A stretch of DNA of 64,000 nucleotides from Amycolatopsis sp. DSM 110486 (GTDB lineage: Bacteria; Actinomycetota; Actinomycetes; Mycobacteriales; Pseudonocardiaceae): NCBI RefSeq assembly GCF_019468465.1, contig NZ_CP080519.1:9293001-9357000 (forward strand). Reading direction: 5' to 3'. The notes beneath the pieces are model-generated. The model saw nothing but the letters and a program-made list of their open reading frames with translations. It was not told the origin of the DNA and did not search any database. Position numbers and translations under genes: made by a program. Positions 33,116-42,527 of the stretch are shown here, in pieces; the stretch's first letter is position 1; each line of letters begins with the position of its first letter.

Positions 33116-34708
33116 TCAGTGGGTGGCCATGTACTGCTCGCGGAGCAGGTGTTTGCGGATCTTGCCGGAGCCGGTGAGCGGGAACTCGGTGACGAACTGC
33201 CACACCTTGGGTGTCTTGTGCGGTGCGAGGTGTTCGCGGACGTGGGCGAACAGTTCTTCCTCGCCGGCGTCGGCGCCGGGCCGCAGGAGCACGAACGCGC
33301 CGACTTGTTCGCCCCACTCCGGGTCGGGGATGCCGACCACGGCGACGTCGGCGACGGCGGGGTGGTCGAGCAGGACGTGTTCGATCTCGCGCGGGTAGAT
33401 GTTCTCTCCCCCGCGGATGATCATCTCTTTCACGCGGCCTTCGATGGTGAGGTAGCCGCGGTCGTCCATGCGGGCGAGGTCGCCGGTGTGGAGCCAGCCT
33501 TCGGCGTCGATGGCGGCGGCGGTCTGTTCGGGCATGGCGTGGTAGCCGGTCATCACGTGGTAGCCGCGGGTGCAGAGCTCGCCGGTCTCCCCCGTGGCGG
33601 CGATTTCGCCGGTGAGGGGGTCGACGATCTTCACGGCGCAGGCGGGCAGGGCGCGGCCGAGGGTTTCGGCGCGGTCGTCGGCGCTGTCGGCGGGGGTGGT
33701 CATGGAAATGCCGGGTGAGGCTTCGGTCTGGGCGTAGATGATGGACATCGGGACGCCCAGGGTGGCTTCGATGCGGCGGACGAGGGCGGGTGGCACGGTC
33801 GCGCCGCCGCTGAGGGCGTAGCGGACGGAGCTGAGGTCGGTCTTGGGGAAGTCGGGGTGGCCGAGCAGGGCAAGCAGCATGGTGGGCACGCCGCCGAAGA
33901 CCACTCCCTTCTCCTGTTCGAGGAGGGCGAGCTGTAGTGCGGGGTCGAACCAGGGCATCAGGACTTGAGTGCCGAGGGTGGCGATCGGGGCGAGGGTGGC
34001 GAGTACGCAGCCGGCGGTGTGGAACAGGGGCATGGGGTTGACGAAGTTCTCGCCGGGTCGCATGTCCAGTGTGCGGGCGTAGGAGAGCAGGGCGTTGTTG
34101 GTGATGCCCCGGTGGTGGAGCACGGCGCCTTTGGGGGTGCCGGTGGTGCCGGAGGTGTACTGGATCTGGGCAGGGTCGCCGGGTTCGACGGTGGGCAGGG
34201 CCTGGGTGGGCAGTCCGGAGGCGCGGAAGGCGCGCCAGTCTTCGAACCGGATGGTTTCGCGCAGGTTTGGTAGGTCGTGGCGGACGTGGTCGAGGATGGC
34301 GGCCATGGGGGTGCCGCGGTATTCGCCGACGAGGAACACGCCGGAGGCGCCGGACTGGCCGAGGACGTGGCGGAGTTCGGCTTCGCGCAGGGCGGGGTTG
34401 ACGGTGACGAGCGTCAGGCCGGCGAGGGCGGTGGCCATCTCGAGCAGGACCCATTCGGGGATGTTGTTGGCCCAGGCGGCCACGCGTTCGCCGGGTTCGA
34501 AGCGCCCGAGCAGGGCGCGGGCGGCGTCTTCGGCTTCGCCGAGGAGCTCGCCGTAGGTCCAGCGGCGCCGCGCTGCGGGGTCGGGCAGGCCTTCGACGAG
34601 GGCGGGTGCGTCCGGGGCTCGGTCGGCGGCTTCGCGGAGCAGGTCGCCGACGGTGAGCTCGCGGACGGCGTCGAGTTCGGTGGCGGGTGTGAACGCGGCC
34701 TTCGTCAC
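33116..34708 (-). CDS. Acyl-CoA synthetase (FadD-like)
   Basis: A 530-residue ANL-superfamily ligase. AMP motif IQYTSGTTGTPKGAVLHH is at ~180-197, YAQTEASPGISMT follows, then GWLHTGDLARMDDRGYLTIEGRVKEMIIRGGENIYPREIE, and the catalytic lysine in FPLTGSGKIRKHLL. It would activate a fatty or aromatic acid to its CoA thioester. Its end lies 4 bp from the convergent recombinase gene. Confidence 0.92.
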   Translation of the reverse strand: MTKAAFTPATELDAVRELTVGDLLREAADRAPDAPALVEGLPDPAARRRWTYGELLGEAEDAARALLGRFEPGERVAAWANNIPEWVLLEMATALAGLTLVTVNPALREAELRHVLGQSGASGVFLVGEYRGTPMAAILDHVRHDLPNLRETIRFEDWRAFRASGLPTQALPTVEPGDPAQIQYTSGTTGTPKGAVLHHRGITNNALLSYARTLDMRPGENFVNPMPLFHTAGCVLATLAPIATLGTQVLMPWFDPALQLALLEQEKGVVFGGVPTMLLALLGHPDFPKTDLSSVRYALSGGATVPPALVRRIEATLGVPMSIIYAQTEASPGISMTTPADSADDRAETLGRALPACAVKIVDPLTGEIAATGETGELCTRGYHVMTGYHAMPEQTAAAIDAEGWLHTGDLARMDDRGYLTIEGRVKEMIIRGGENIYPREIEHVLLDHPAVADVAVVGIPDPEWGEQVGAFVLLRPGADAGEEELFAHVREHLAPHKTPKVWQFVTEFPLTGSGKIRKHLLREQYMATH

Positions 34709-34834
34709 GGGCGTCTCCCTCGCTCGGCCGGCGCGCGGCTTCGCTGCCGGCAGTCCCCCGGGGACATTCCGGACTCTAGTCCGCCGCGCGGGCCGGCGGA
34801 GCCGCTTGAAATCCCGGCGGAGCCGCGTGAATCC

Positions 34835-35215
34835 TCAGCGGAGCTGCTCGAGGTCCTTCGCGGCGTGCACGATTGCTTCGGCGAGGCGGCGAAGCTCGTT
34901 GGCGTCGGCGCCGTCCTGGGTGGCAGTGGCGATGTCCTCGGCGGCGCAGCGCAGCTGGAAGAGGCGGTCCTGCAGGGCGGCGATCTCGGTGTCGGAGAGC
35001 ACGACGGCGTCTTCGGGCAGGCCGCTGCGTTGCAGGGCGGTGCGGCGTTCGTAGGCGCGCTGGCGGCAGGACTGCCCGCAGTAGCGGCGGCGCCGGCCGA
35101 CGTTGCCGCCCTCGGGCAGGCGGCGGCCGCACCAGCCGCAGTGCTTGGGTGCGTTGCTGCGGCGCGGTACGACCAGTTCGTCGCCGGTCATCGGGTGCTC
35201 GGCCAGTTCCCTCAC
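34835..35215 (-). CDS. Small zinc-finger protein with helical C-terminus
   Basis: A 126-residue protein whose first half has CGWCGRRLPEGG, then RRRRYCGQSCRQRAYERR, four cysteines forming a probable zinc finger often seen in actinobacterial DNA-associated proteins. The second half is helical. Start at GTG 35215 (MRELAEHPMTGDE) or ATG 35191. It is divergent from the GDPD gene. The finger style recalls that of the 8020-9111 coiled-coil protein. Confidence 0.65.
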   Translation of the reverse strand: MRELAEHPMTGDELVVPRRSNAPKHCGWCGRRLPEGGNVGRRRRYCGQSCRQRAYERRTALQRSGLPEDAVVLSDTEIAALQDRLFQLRCAAEDIATATQDGADANELRRLAEAIVHAAKDLEQLR

Positions 35216-35281
35216 CCGCCAGACCCTAGCTGGCCATCGTGTTCTCATGCCGAGGCCATGCCGGTGGAGCACACTGTGGAG

Positions 35282-36067
35282 ATGCGCCCACCGTTTCCGT
35301 ATCTGGCCGATCCGCTCCCCCGTGCGTTCGCCCACCGCGGGTGGCACCTCGACGAGCTGGAGGGGATGGAGAACTCGCTGCCGGCGTTCAAGCGCGCGGT
35401 CGAGGAGGGTTACCGGTACGTCGAGACGGATGTGCACGCGACGTCGGACGGTGTGGTGGTGGTGCATCACGACGACACGCTGGACCGCACCACCGATGGT
35501 GGCGGGTCGATCGCGGCGCAGACGTGGGAGCAGGTGAAGGGCGTCAAGGTCGGTGGGCGGGCGACGTTGTCGCGGTTGGAGGACGTGCTGGAGGAGCTGC
35601 CGCAGGCTCGGTTCAACGTGGACGTGAAGGCCAACAGCGCGGTGGAGCCGTTCGTGCGGGTGCTGGAGCGCACGGGTGCGATCGACCGGGTGGCGGCGGC
35701 GTCCTTTTCGGACTCGCGGCTGGCTCGGCTGCGGCGGCTGGCGGGGCCGAAGCTGTGCACGGCGATGGGGCCGCGGTCGGTGCTGATGGTGTGGGCCAAC
35801 GGGTGGGTGCCGCCCTTGCCGCTGAGCCGGTTCGCGGGCGGGTATCTGGCTCAGGTGCCGGCGAAGCAGGGGCCGCTGACGGTGGTGGACCGTTCGTTCG
35901 TGAAGACGGCGGAGCGGGCGGGGTTCGAGGTCCACGCGTGGACGATCGACGATCCTGCGCAGATGCGGGAGCTGCTGGACCTGGGTGTGCACGGGATCGT
36001 GACGGACCGGCCGGACCTGCTGCGCGACGTGCTGGTCGAGCGGGGTGTGTGGCAGCAGGCCGGCTGA
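35282..36067 (+). CDS. Glycerophosphodiester phosphodiesterase
   Basis: A 261-residue GDPD TIM barrel. It has the catalytic AFAHRGW near residue 15, ETDVHATSDGVVVVHHDDTLDRTTDGGG, FNVDVKAN and the C-terminal VHAWTIDDPAQMRELLDLGVHGIVTDRPDLL. It hydrolyses glycerophosphodiesters from lipid turnover to glycerol-3-phosphate. No signal peptide. ATG at 35282 is used; ATG at 35258 is possible. Confidence 0.9.
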   Translation: MRPPFPYLADPLPRAFAHRGWHLDELEGMENSLPAFKRAVEEGYRYVETDVHATSDGVVVVHHDDTLDRTTDGGGSIAAQTWEQVKGVKVGGRATLSRLEDVLEELPQARFNVDVKANSAVEPFVRVLERTGAIDRVAAASFSDSRLARLRRLAGPKLCTAMGPRSVLMVWANGWVPPLPLSRFAGGYLAQVPAKQGPLTVVDRSFVKTAERAGFEVHAWTIDDPAQMRELLDLGVHGIVTDRPDLLRDVLVERGVWQQAG

Positions 36068-36076
36068 GCCGCGTTT

Positions 36077-36778
36077 CTACCTGGGGCGTTTGCCCTGCCA
36101 GGCGGCCTTCCACGTGAGCGGGCCGAGGCGGCCGGAGTCTTTGATGCCGTTGGCGCGCTGCAGGTCGAGCACGGCGGTTTTGGTCTTGTCGTAGTAGCAG
36201 CCGGTGCCGGTGAAGCCGTAGCCGAAGGCGTTCATGCGCAGCTGGAACGTTTTGAGCGCGGGTGCGCAGTCGCCGTAGGCATAGACGACTCCGGGCCAGG
36301 CGGGCATGCCGCCGGGCGGCGCGGGTGGTGCGGGCTGGGGCTTCAGGGTCGGCGGGGCGGGCAGGCCGGTGCCGCCCATGTAGGCGGATTCGTCGTAGGA
36401 CGGGATGCGCTTGCTGCGCGCGTCGGCGTCGCCGACGAGTTTGAGCATCCCGCCGCACTGCCAGGGCTGCCAGCCACGCATGCGGTAGAGGTAGAGCGCG
36501 CGGTAGTCCTGTTCGCGGGGGCTGGCCTGGTCGGGGCGACCCTGGCCGCCGACGCTGCGCCAGGTGGGCAGGTCGAACTGGTAGGCGCCGTAGTAGCCGT
36601 TGCCGGTGTTGATCGTGTAGCGGCTACTGGACTCGCACATCCGCAGCTTGGCCCAGGCGCTCGAAGCGGGGTCCGCGGACGCGGCGCCGGCGACGGCGAG
36701 CTGCAGCCCCAGGACGGCGGCCGCGAGGAGCAGGATCCTCACGGCGCCGCGGTGAGCAGTGCGAACGCGGTTGGTCAT
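36077..36778 (-). CDS. Rpf-like secreted transglycosylase with PG-binding domain
   Basis: A 233-residue exported protein: signal peptide to about residue 35 (ILLLAAAVLGLQLAVAGAASA), then a resuscitation-promoting-factor/lysozyme-like domain ~37-110 with catalytic Glu in RMCESSSRYTINTGNGYYGAYQF, then a Pro-rich linker and a C-terminal peptidoglycan-binding_1 domain (FQLRMNAFGYGFTGTGCYYDKTKTAVLDLQRANG). It probably cleaves peptidoglycan during growth or resuscitation. The ATG at 36778 fits the signal peptide. Confidence 0.88.
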   Translation of the reverse strand: MTNRVRTAHRGAVRILLLAAAVLGLQLAVAGAASADPASSAWAKLRMCESSSRYTINTGNGYYGAYQFDLPTWRSVGGQGRPDQASPREQDYRALYLYRMRGWQPWQCGGMLKLVGDADARSKRIPSYDESAYMGGTGLPAPPTLKPQPAPPAPPGGMPAWPGVVYAYGDCAPALKTFQLRMNAFGYGFTGTGCYYDKTKTAVLDLQRANGIKDSGRLGPLTWKAAWQGKRPR

Positions 36779-37025
36779 GGGTTGCACAGTAAGCACGTGA
36801 CCCATTGACCACAAGAGTCACAACACGCACACCAGTCTCACACAAATCGGTAAAGAATCACGTGAGCGACACGCTCGCCGCGCTATTTCGGGAGCCGTTC
36901 GGCGCAGCGCGGATGATCGGCAAGCGACGAACCGGACACGGTTTACCCGTTCGGCGGTGTCGCGCGCGGCCGCCCCAGTAGTCTGCCGCCTGACCTGGAG
37001 ATTCGCGACCGCTGAGGAGCCGTGG

Positions 37026-38426
37026 ATGACGCTGGCCGAGACCCGTGACAAGAAGCGGGAACGGTGGGGCTGGTACTTCTACGACTGGGCCAATTCGCCG
37101 TTCTATTCGTCGGTGACGACGGTGTTCGGCGCGCTGTATATGAGCACTGTCGCGGCGGCGGACGCGAAGCAGAACATCACCCTTAACGGGGACAAGGCGT
37201 GCCTCGACGCGTCCGGTGTGGACGACAAGCTCCACAACTGCGACGTGTCGTTGTTCGGGCTGCATTTTCCTGCCGGTTCGACGTGGGGTTACCTGCTGTC
37301 GGTGGCGACGGTGGTGCAGGTGCTGGTGCTGCCGATCGCGGGCGCGGTGGCCGACCGCAGCCGGAACAAGCGGCGCATCCTGGGCTGGTTCGCGTGGCTC
37401 GGCGCGGCGGCGTCGGCGCTGATGTTCTTCATGGCCGGCTCCGACTGGCAGCTGGGCGCGGCGCTGTTCATCGTCGCGAACATCGGCTACGGCGGTTCGC
37501 TGGTCGTCTACTACTCGTTCCTGGTCGACATCGCCGGGCCAGACGAGCGTGACTCCGTGTCCGCGAAGGGCTGGGCGTTCGGTTACCTGGGCGGCGGGCT
37601 CGCGCTCGCGTTGCAGCTGGCGTTCTACCTCAGCCGCGACGCGCTGGGCGTGGACACGGGCACGGCGGTGCGGATCTGCTTCCTGACCTCCGGCCTGTGG
37701 TGGGCGGTGTTCACCATTCCGGTGGTGCGCGCGCTCCCCCACGTCCACACACCGGTGGCGGTCGAGCGTGGCGTGTCGGTGCTGCGGGCCGGGTTCCGGG
37801 AGCTGCGGCGGACGGCAGTGGAGGCGAAGGCGTTCCCGCTGACGCTGGCGTTCCTGGGCAGCTACCTGCTCTTCGCCGACGGGATCTCCACGGTGGTGGC
37901 GGTGTCGGCACAGTACGGGAAGGACGAGCTGCGCTTCTCCGACGAGGTGCTGATCATCACGGTGCTGGTGATCCAGTTCCTCGCCTACGTGGGCGGGGTG
38001 CTGCACGGGCTGGTCGCGCGCCGGCTGGGCGCGAAGCGGACGATCCTGGGCAGCCTGGTGCTGTGGGTGGTGGTGCTGGTGGGCGCGTACTTCATCCAGC
38101 CGGAGCAGCCACTCCAGTTCTACGCGGTGGCGGTGGGAATCGGGCTGGTGCTGGGCGGCACGAACGCGTTGTCGCGGTCGCTGTTCAGCCAGATGATCCC
38201 GGCCGGCAAGGACGCGCAGTACTACTCGCTCTACGTCGTGGGTGAGAAGGGCACGTCGTGGCTGGGTCCGCTGGTGTTCGCGGGCGTCGGGCAGGCGACG
38301 GGGTCGTTCCGGTTGGCGATCGTCGCGCTGGTGGTCTTCTTCGTCCTCGGGTTCGTGTTCGTGGCGCTGGTGCCGGTGCGGCGCGCGATCGTGGCGGCCG
38401 GGAACCGTCCGCCCGCCGTGCTGTGA
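37026..38426 (+). CDS. MFS transporter, UMF1/Atg22-like
   Basis: A 466-residue permease with about 12 membrane helices. The N-terminus GWYFYDWANSPFYSSVTTVFGALYM and the loop GAVADRSRNKRRILG are typical of the UMF1/Atg22-like family. It likely exports or imports a small solute, possibly amino acids. Its end lies 34 bp upstream of the thymidine kinase start, so they may be cotranscribed. Confidence 0.87.
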   Translation: MTLAETRDKKRERWGWYFYDWANSPFYSSVTTVFGALYMSTVAAADAKQNITLNGDKACLDASGVDDKLHNCDVSLFGLHFPAGSTWGYLLSVATVVQVLVLPIAGAVADRSRNKRRILGWFAWLGAAASALMFFMAGSDWQLGAALFIVANIGYGGSLVVYYSFLVDIAGPDERDSVSAKGWAFGYLGGGLALALQLAFYLSRDALGVDTGTAVRICFLTSGLWWAVFTIPVVRALPHVHTPVAVERGVSVLRAGFRELRRTAVEAKAFPLTLAFLGSYLLFADGISTVVAVSAQYGKDELRFSDEVLIITVLVIQFLAYVGGVLHGLVARRLGAKRTILGSLVLWVVVLVGAYFIQPEQPLQFYAVAVGIGLVLGGTNALSRSLFSQMIPAGKDAQYYSLYVVGEKGTSWLGPLVFAGVGQATGSFRLAIVALVVFFVLGFVFVALVPVRRAIVAAGNRPPAVL

Positions 38427-38460
38427 GCGGGCGGGCCGGGGCCGGATAGGGTCGATCGTC

Positions 38461-39207
38461 GTGACTGCCCTCGAAGAAGCCGTGCCCGACGATCCCACCG
38501 ACGCGCTGTCCCCGGTCCCTGCCGCGCGCGCCCGGGGCGGCCGCCTGAAGTTCTGCTACGGCCCGATGGACTGCGGGAAGTCGACGCTGGCCCTGCAGAT
38601 CGACCACAACCACGCTCGGCAGGGCCGGCGCGGGCTGGTGCTGGTGCGCCACGACCGGTCCGGGGCGCCGCAGATCAGCAGCCGGATCGGGATCACGCGC
38701 CTCGCCACGGAGGTCGCCGCGGGCACGGACGTGCGCGACCTGGTGCGCGAGCGCTGGGCCGACGGGCAGCACGTGGACTACATCATCGTCGACGAGGCGC
38801 AGTTCCTCTCCCCCGCGCAGGTCGACCAGCTGGCGGAGCTGGCCGACGAGGCCGGCATCGACGTGTACTGCTTCGGCATCGCCACCGACTTCCGCAGCCG
38901 ACTGTTCCCCGGTGCGGGCCGGCTGTTCGAACTGGCCGACGAGCTGCAGCCGGTGCAGGTCGAGGTGCTGTGCTGGTGCGGGCTGCCGGGCCGGTTCAAC
39001 GCACGCGTGCGGGACGACGAAATACTCCGCGAGGGTGACACCGTTGTAGTAGCAGATACCGAACAGCCTGTAGTTGAATCTTCAGCTTCGGCACGTTCCG
39101 ATGCTGAATCCACTACGGTCCGTTATCAGGTATTGTGCCGCCGACACTTCCGGTTGGGTGACTTGGGTCCCGTGACGGCCCACCACGGTCAGTTACGGTT
39201 GTCGTGA
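38461..39207 (+). CDS. tdk: Thymidine kinase
   Basis: A 248-residue type II thymidine kinase with P-loop GPMDCGKST (34-42), the DEAQFL motif (~115-120) and lid/zinc cysteines CWCGLPGRFNARV and CRRHF. It phosphorylates thymidine in the salvage pathway. The GTG start gives a 28-residue N-terminal extension. Codons after about 39010 turn AT-rich (GTA, GTT, TCT, TCA, GAA) and encode a Ser/Glu-rich insert between the zinc cysteine pairs, unlike the rest of the gene. Confidence 0.85.
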   Translation: MTALEEAVPDDPTDALSPVPAARARGGRLKFCYGPMDCGKSTLALQIDHNHARQGRRGLVLVRHDRSGAPQISSRIGITRLATEVAAGTDVRDLVRERWADGQHVDYIIVDEAQFLSPAQVDQLAELADEAGIDVYCFGIATDFRSRLFPGAGRLFELADELQPVQVEVLCWCGLPGRFNARVRDDEILREGDTVVVADTEQPVVESSASARSDAESTTVRYQVLCRRHFRLGDLGPVTAHHGQLRLS

Positions 39208-39351
39208 ACGGATCGCCAGTAGCCCAACTGGGGGATATCCGCACTTGGAAGGCGGTGTCTGCGTCACGCCGGAGCGCGAAACCTGTCCCAGTAGAGGAAG
39301 CTGATGCCGAAGGGTGACACAGCTCATCGTGAGCAACGACATGGTTACCGG

Positions 39352-39377
39352 GGAATCCCCCGAACGCCTCGTTCGTT
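39352..39377 (+). promoter_or_regulatory. Sigma-R/SigH-type promoter of rbpA
   Basis: GGAAT at 39352-39356 is followed, after exactly 18 bases, by GTT at 39375-39377. This is the GGAAT-N18-GTT consensus of sigma-R (SigH) promoters, about 56 bp before the rbpA ATG. In Streptomyces rbpA is a known sigma-R target, so the match has context support. Confidence 0.75.
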
Positions 39378-39432
39378 GCATAGGGTGAGCAACACCCTGG
39401 CTCCACCCGGAGCTGACTGAAAGGACCCCATC

Positions 39433-39780
39433 ATGGCCGACCGTGTTCTCCGTGGAAGCCGGCTGGGAGCGGTCAGCTACGAGACCGACCGCAATCACGA
39501 CCTCGCCCCGCGCCGCACCGTGCGCTACGCGTGCCCCAAGAACCACGAGTTCGAGGTGCCGTTCTCCGACGACGCCGAGATCCCGACCGTCTGGGAATGC
39601 CGCCTGCACGGCAGCGAGAGCGAGATCGTCGATGGCGGGCAGCCCGAGCAGAAGAAGACCAAGCCTCCCAGGACCCACTGGGACATGCTTCTGGAGCGCC
39701 GCTCCATTCCCGAGCTCGAGGACCTGCTGAACGAACGTCTCGCCGAGCTCAAGGGACGCCGGACCAGCCGGTCCGCGTGA
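39433..39780 (+). CDS. rbpA: RNA polymerase-binding protein RbpA
   Basis: A 115-residue RbpA, full length. It starts MADRVLRGSRLGAVSYETD (N-tail), has the core beta-barrel with CPKNHEFEVPF and WECRLHG, and ends in a basic linker and sigma-interaction helix (THWDMLLERRSIPELEDLLNERLAEL). It stabilises the sigma/RNA polymerase holoenzyme and open complex. AAAGGA precedes the ATG, and a sigma-R-type promoter lies upstream. A strong hairpin ends the transcript. Confidence 0.96.
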   Translation: MADRVLRGSRLGAVSYETDRNHDLAPRRTVRYACPKNHEFEVPFSDDAEIPTVWECRLHGSESEIVDGGQPEQKKTKPPRTHWDMLLERRSIPELEDLLNERLAELKGRRTSRSA

Positions 39781-39822
39781 GTCTCGGCCAGTAGCTGGCT
39801 CCCACCCATCCCCCGATCGATC

Positions 39823-39854
39823 GGCCCCCGTGACCTCCCTCCACGGGGGCCTTT
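39823..39854 (+). terminator. Intrinsic terminator of rbpA
   Basis: GGCCCCCGTG at 39823-39832 pairs perfectly with 39842-39851, with a nine-base loop, and is followed by TTT. It is the clearest rho-independent terminator in the window. Confidence 0.9.
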
Positions 39855-40045
39855 CGCATGTCCGGGGCGACTACGGCGGGTTGCTCCCCTGGTTGGCCTG
39901 CCAGCCCGCCTGTGCGGCTGGCCGGAGAAGGTGGGTTCCCACGCCTCGGAGGGTGACGAGCGCGACGTGGACGGGATCGAGAGCGTCGACTGGACGGCCG
40001 TAGCGGACGACCCGCGTAAGCTCCAGCACAGCTTTCTCCGGACAT

Positions 40046-40086
40046 GCGAGAGTCCGCCGCCCCGGAAAAGGACGGCGGACTCTCGC
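40046..40086. terminator. Hairpin terminator at the end of ppm1
   Basis: GCGAGAGTCCGCCG at 40046-40059 pairs perfectly over 14 bp with 40073-40086, leaving a 13-base loop. It lies 15 bp after the ppm1 stop on the convergent side and would stop minus-strand transcription. Confidence 0.75.
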
Positions 40087-40100
40087 GGGAACTCAGTACG

Positions 40101-40868
40101 TCAGTGCCGGCCGAGCAGGCGCTTGACCTGCTCCAGGCGCCGCTTCACGCCCCATTCCGCGACGCGGAAGAAGGCCTCGCGCATGATGTCGCCGCTCATC
40201 TTCGACTGGCCGATCTCGCGGTCGGTGAAGGTGATGGGGACCTCGACGATGTCGAAGCCCGCGTCGGCGGTGCGGCGGGTGAGGTCGATCTGGAAGCAGT
40301 AGCCGTGGGAGGCGATCTCGTCGAGCTCGAGCTTCTCCAGCACCGGCCGGCGGTAGGCGCGGAAGCCGGCCGTCATGTCGGAGACCTTGAGGCCCAGGGC
40401 GATGCGCGAGTAGATGTTCGCGCCGCGCGAGAGCAGCTGCCGGCTCAGCGGCCAGTTGACCGTGCTGCCGCCGGGCACGTAGCGCGAGCCGATGGACAGG
40501 TCGGTGTCCGTGACCGCGTCCAGGATCCGCGGCAGGTCCTCCGGGGCGTGCGAGCCGTCGGCGTCCATCTCGACGAACGTGGCGTAGCCCTGCGCCAGGC
40601 CCCAGCGGAACCCGGCGATGTAGGCCTTGCCCAGCCCCGCCTTCTCCGTGCGGTGGAGCACGTGGACGCGCTCGTCGGCGGCGGCCCGCTCGTCGGCGAG
40701 CTCACCGGTGCCGTCCGGGCTGCCGTCGTCGACGACGAGCACGTGGACGTCCGGGAGTGCCTTGTGGAGCCGGTCCAGAACCGGGCCCAGGTTCTCCCGC
40801 TCGTTGTAGGTCGGGATCACCACCAGCACCGGCTCGATTCCTTCGGCCCCCCGCGGCGCCTGCGCCAT
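40101..40868 (-). CDS. ppm1: Polyprenol monophosphomannose synthase
   Basis: A 255-residue GT2 enzyme: [19 protein letters not shown] (18-36), [35 protein letters not shown] with the DxD motif, and the conserved [14 protein letters not shown]. It transfers mannose from GDP-mannose to polyprenyl phosphate for lipoglycan assembly at the membrane. It is separate from the upstream lnt gene (23 bp apart), unlike the fused Ppm1/Lnt polypeptide of Mycobacterium tuberculosis. Confidence 0.93.
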   Translation of the reverse strand: MAQAPRGAEGIEPVLVVIPTYNERENLGPVLDRLHKALPDVHVLVVDDGSPDGTGELADERAAADERVHVLHRTEKAGLGKAYIAGFRWGLAQGYATFVEMDADGSHAPEDLPRILDAVTDTDLSIGSRYVPGGSTVNWPLSRQLLSRGANIYSRIALGLKVSDMTAGFRAYRRPVLEKLELDEIASHGYCFQIDLTRRTADAGFDIVEVPITFTDREIGQSKMSGDIMREAFFRVAEWGVKRRLEQVKRLLGRH

Positions 40869-40891
40869 CCGTCTCCTCCGAATCCGGCGGT

Positions 40892-42517
40892 TCAGCCCGC
40901 CGCGTCCCCTGCTGTCGTGCCGGCGCGAGTGCGCCGGGTGCGAAAACGGAGTACGAACCCGCCGGCGATACCGGCGATCGCCAGTGCCAGCAGTCCGTAC
41001 TCCGTCCACGCACCGAGTCGATCCGACAGCGTAGTCTGCGTCCGCAGCGGCATGCGGCCGACCAGGGCGTCTGCCGTGAAAAGGCCGGTTGAGCTGGTGA
41101 TCGTCCCGTCCGGGGCCACCAGGGCGCTCACTCCGGACGTCGCCGAGACCACCACGGCGCGCCCGTGTTCGACCGCGCGCAGCCGCGACATCGCCAGCTG
41201 CTGGTAGCTCATCTCCCCCGGTCCGTACCACGCATTGTTGGTCGGCACGACGAGCAGCTCGCCACCGTCGTCGGTCGCTTCGCGGGCGGGGTAGTCGAAC
41301 GCGGTCTCGTAGCAGATGAACACACCGACCTTGGTGCCCGCGACCGACAGGGCCGCGTTGCTGCCGTCGCCCGTGCGCATGTCGGCGGTGTCGTCGACGA
41401 ACGGGGTGACCAGCCGCGCGATGTCGCGGGCGGGCACGTACTCCCCGAAGGGCACCAGCTGCTGCTTGGCGTAGCGCTGGCCCTGCCCGGTCTTCGGGTC
41501 CCACACGATCGCGGAGTTCTGGGCGGTCCCGTCGGGCAGGCGGTAGAGCGCGCCGATGATGGCGGGCACGCCGTAGGAGTTCACCATCTGGTCCACCGCC
41601 GGGTCGTCGCCGTCGACCGCGGTGGCGGTCTCGGGCCACACGAGCAGATCGGGTTTGGGCACCTTGCCCGCCTGGATCTGCGCGAGGAGCTTCGCGCTCT
41701 CCTCGAGGTGGTTCTGGCGCAGTACGTCGCGCTGGCCTTCGAGCGCGATGCCGATGTCGGGCGCGTTGCCCTGCACAGCGGCGACGGTGAGCGAGCCGTC
41801 CTGTGCGTCGGTGCCGACTGTCGGCCACACGGCCAGCCCGGCGACGACCGGCAGGAACGTGAGCACCAGGGGCGCGATGAGCCGGCGGTCGCGCAGCTTG
41901 CGCTGTTCCCACCACCGCGCGGCCAGCGCGGCGAGGCCGAAGCCGCTGAGTACCACGGCGAGTCCGACGAGCGGCGCGCCGCCGACGGACGCCAGCGACA
42001 GGTACGCGCCTTCGGGCTGGCTGAACGCGACGCGGCCCCACGGGAAGCCGCCGAGCGGGAACCACGCCCGTGGCGTCTCCAGCGCGACGAACACCAGCGC
42101 CCCCCACAGCGGCGCCAGCGGCAACCGGGACACGACCCGGATCAGCACCCCGGCGAGTCCGAAGTAGAGCGACAGCGCGCACGACAGCCCCAGCCACGGC
42201 CACGGCCCGAACTCCCGGCCGAGGAAGTCCTGCAGCCACACCAGCAACGCCAGGAAGAACACGACGCCGTAGACGAAGCCGTAGCCGAACGCGCCGCGCA
42301 GCGACCGTCCACGAAGGACGAGCGCGAACCCGGCGAACGCGATCGGCGCGAGCCACCACAGCGGTCTCGGCGCGAAGCTGAGGTAGTACAGGTAGCCCGC
42401 GGCGCCGGCGGCGACGAGCCGCACCAGCCACGCACGCGTGAACCGCGGTCGTTTCCGCCGCTTGGAGGTCGTTTCGTGCGGAGCGCCCGGTTCGGGGTCC
42501 ACGACAGTCACTGCCAC
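40892..42517 (-). CDS. lnt: Apolipoprotein N-acyltransferase
   Basis: A 541-residue membrane enzyme with about seven membrane helices around a carbon-nitrogen hydrolase domain (~235-480). The catalytic residues are in [11 protein letters not shown] (Glu), [15 protein letters not shown] (Lys) and [12 protein letters not shown] (Cys). It N-acylates lipoproteins at the membrane. Start at GTG 42517 (GTG 42511 also possible). It sits upstream of ppm1, matching the conserved lnt-ppm1-rbpA neighbourhood of actinobacteria. Confidence 0.93.
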   Translation of the reverse strand: MAVTVVDPEPGAPHETTSKRRKRPRFTRAWLVRLVAAGAAGYLYYLSFAPRPLWWLAPIAFAGFALVLRGRSLRGAFGYGFVYGVVFFLALLVWLQDFLGREFGPWPWLGLSCALSLYFGLAGVLIRVVSRLPLAPLWGALVFVALETPRAWFPLGGFPWGRVAFSQPEGAYLSLASVGGAPLVGLAVVLSGFGLAALAARWWEQRKLRDRRLIAPLVLTFLPVVAGLAVWPTVGTDAQDGSLTVAAVQGNAPDIGIALEGQRDVLRQNHLEESAKLLAQIQAGKVPKPDLLVWPETATAVDGDDPAVDQMVNSYGVPAIIGALYRLPDGTAQNSAIVWDPKTGQGQRYAKQQLVPFGEYVPARDIARLVTPFVDDTADMRTGDGSNAALSVAGTKVGVFICYETAFDYPAREATDDGGELLVVPTNNAWYGPGEMSYQQLAMSRLRAVEHGRAVVVSATSGVSALVAPDGTITSSTGLFTADALVGRMPLRTQTTLSDRLGAWTEYGLLALAIAGIAGGFVLRFRTRRTRAGTTAGDAAG

Positions 42518-42527
42518 GCCCCGAACT

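Noticed and set aside
36858..38498. Long minus-strand open frame of 546 codons opposite the MFS gene
   Set aside because: It is rich in Arg/His/Gln with no family motif and lies exactly opposite a clear membrane transporter; a high-GC shadow.
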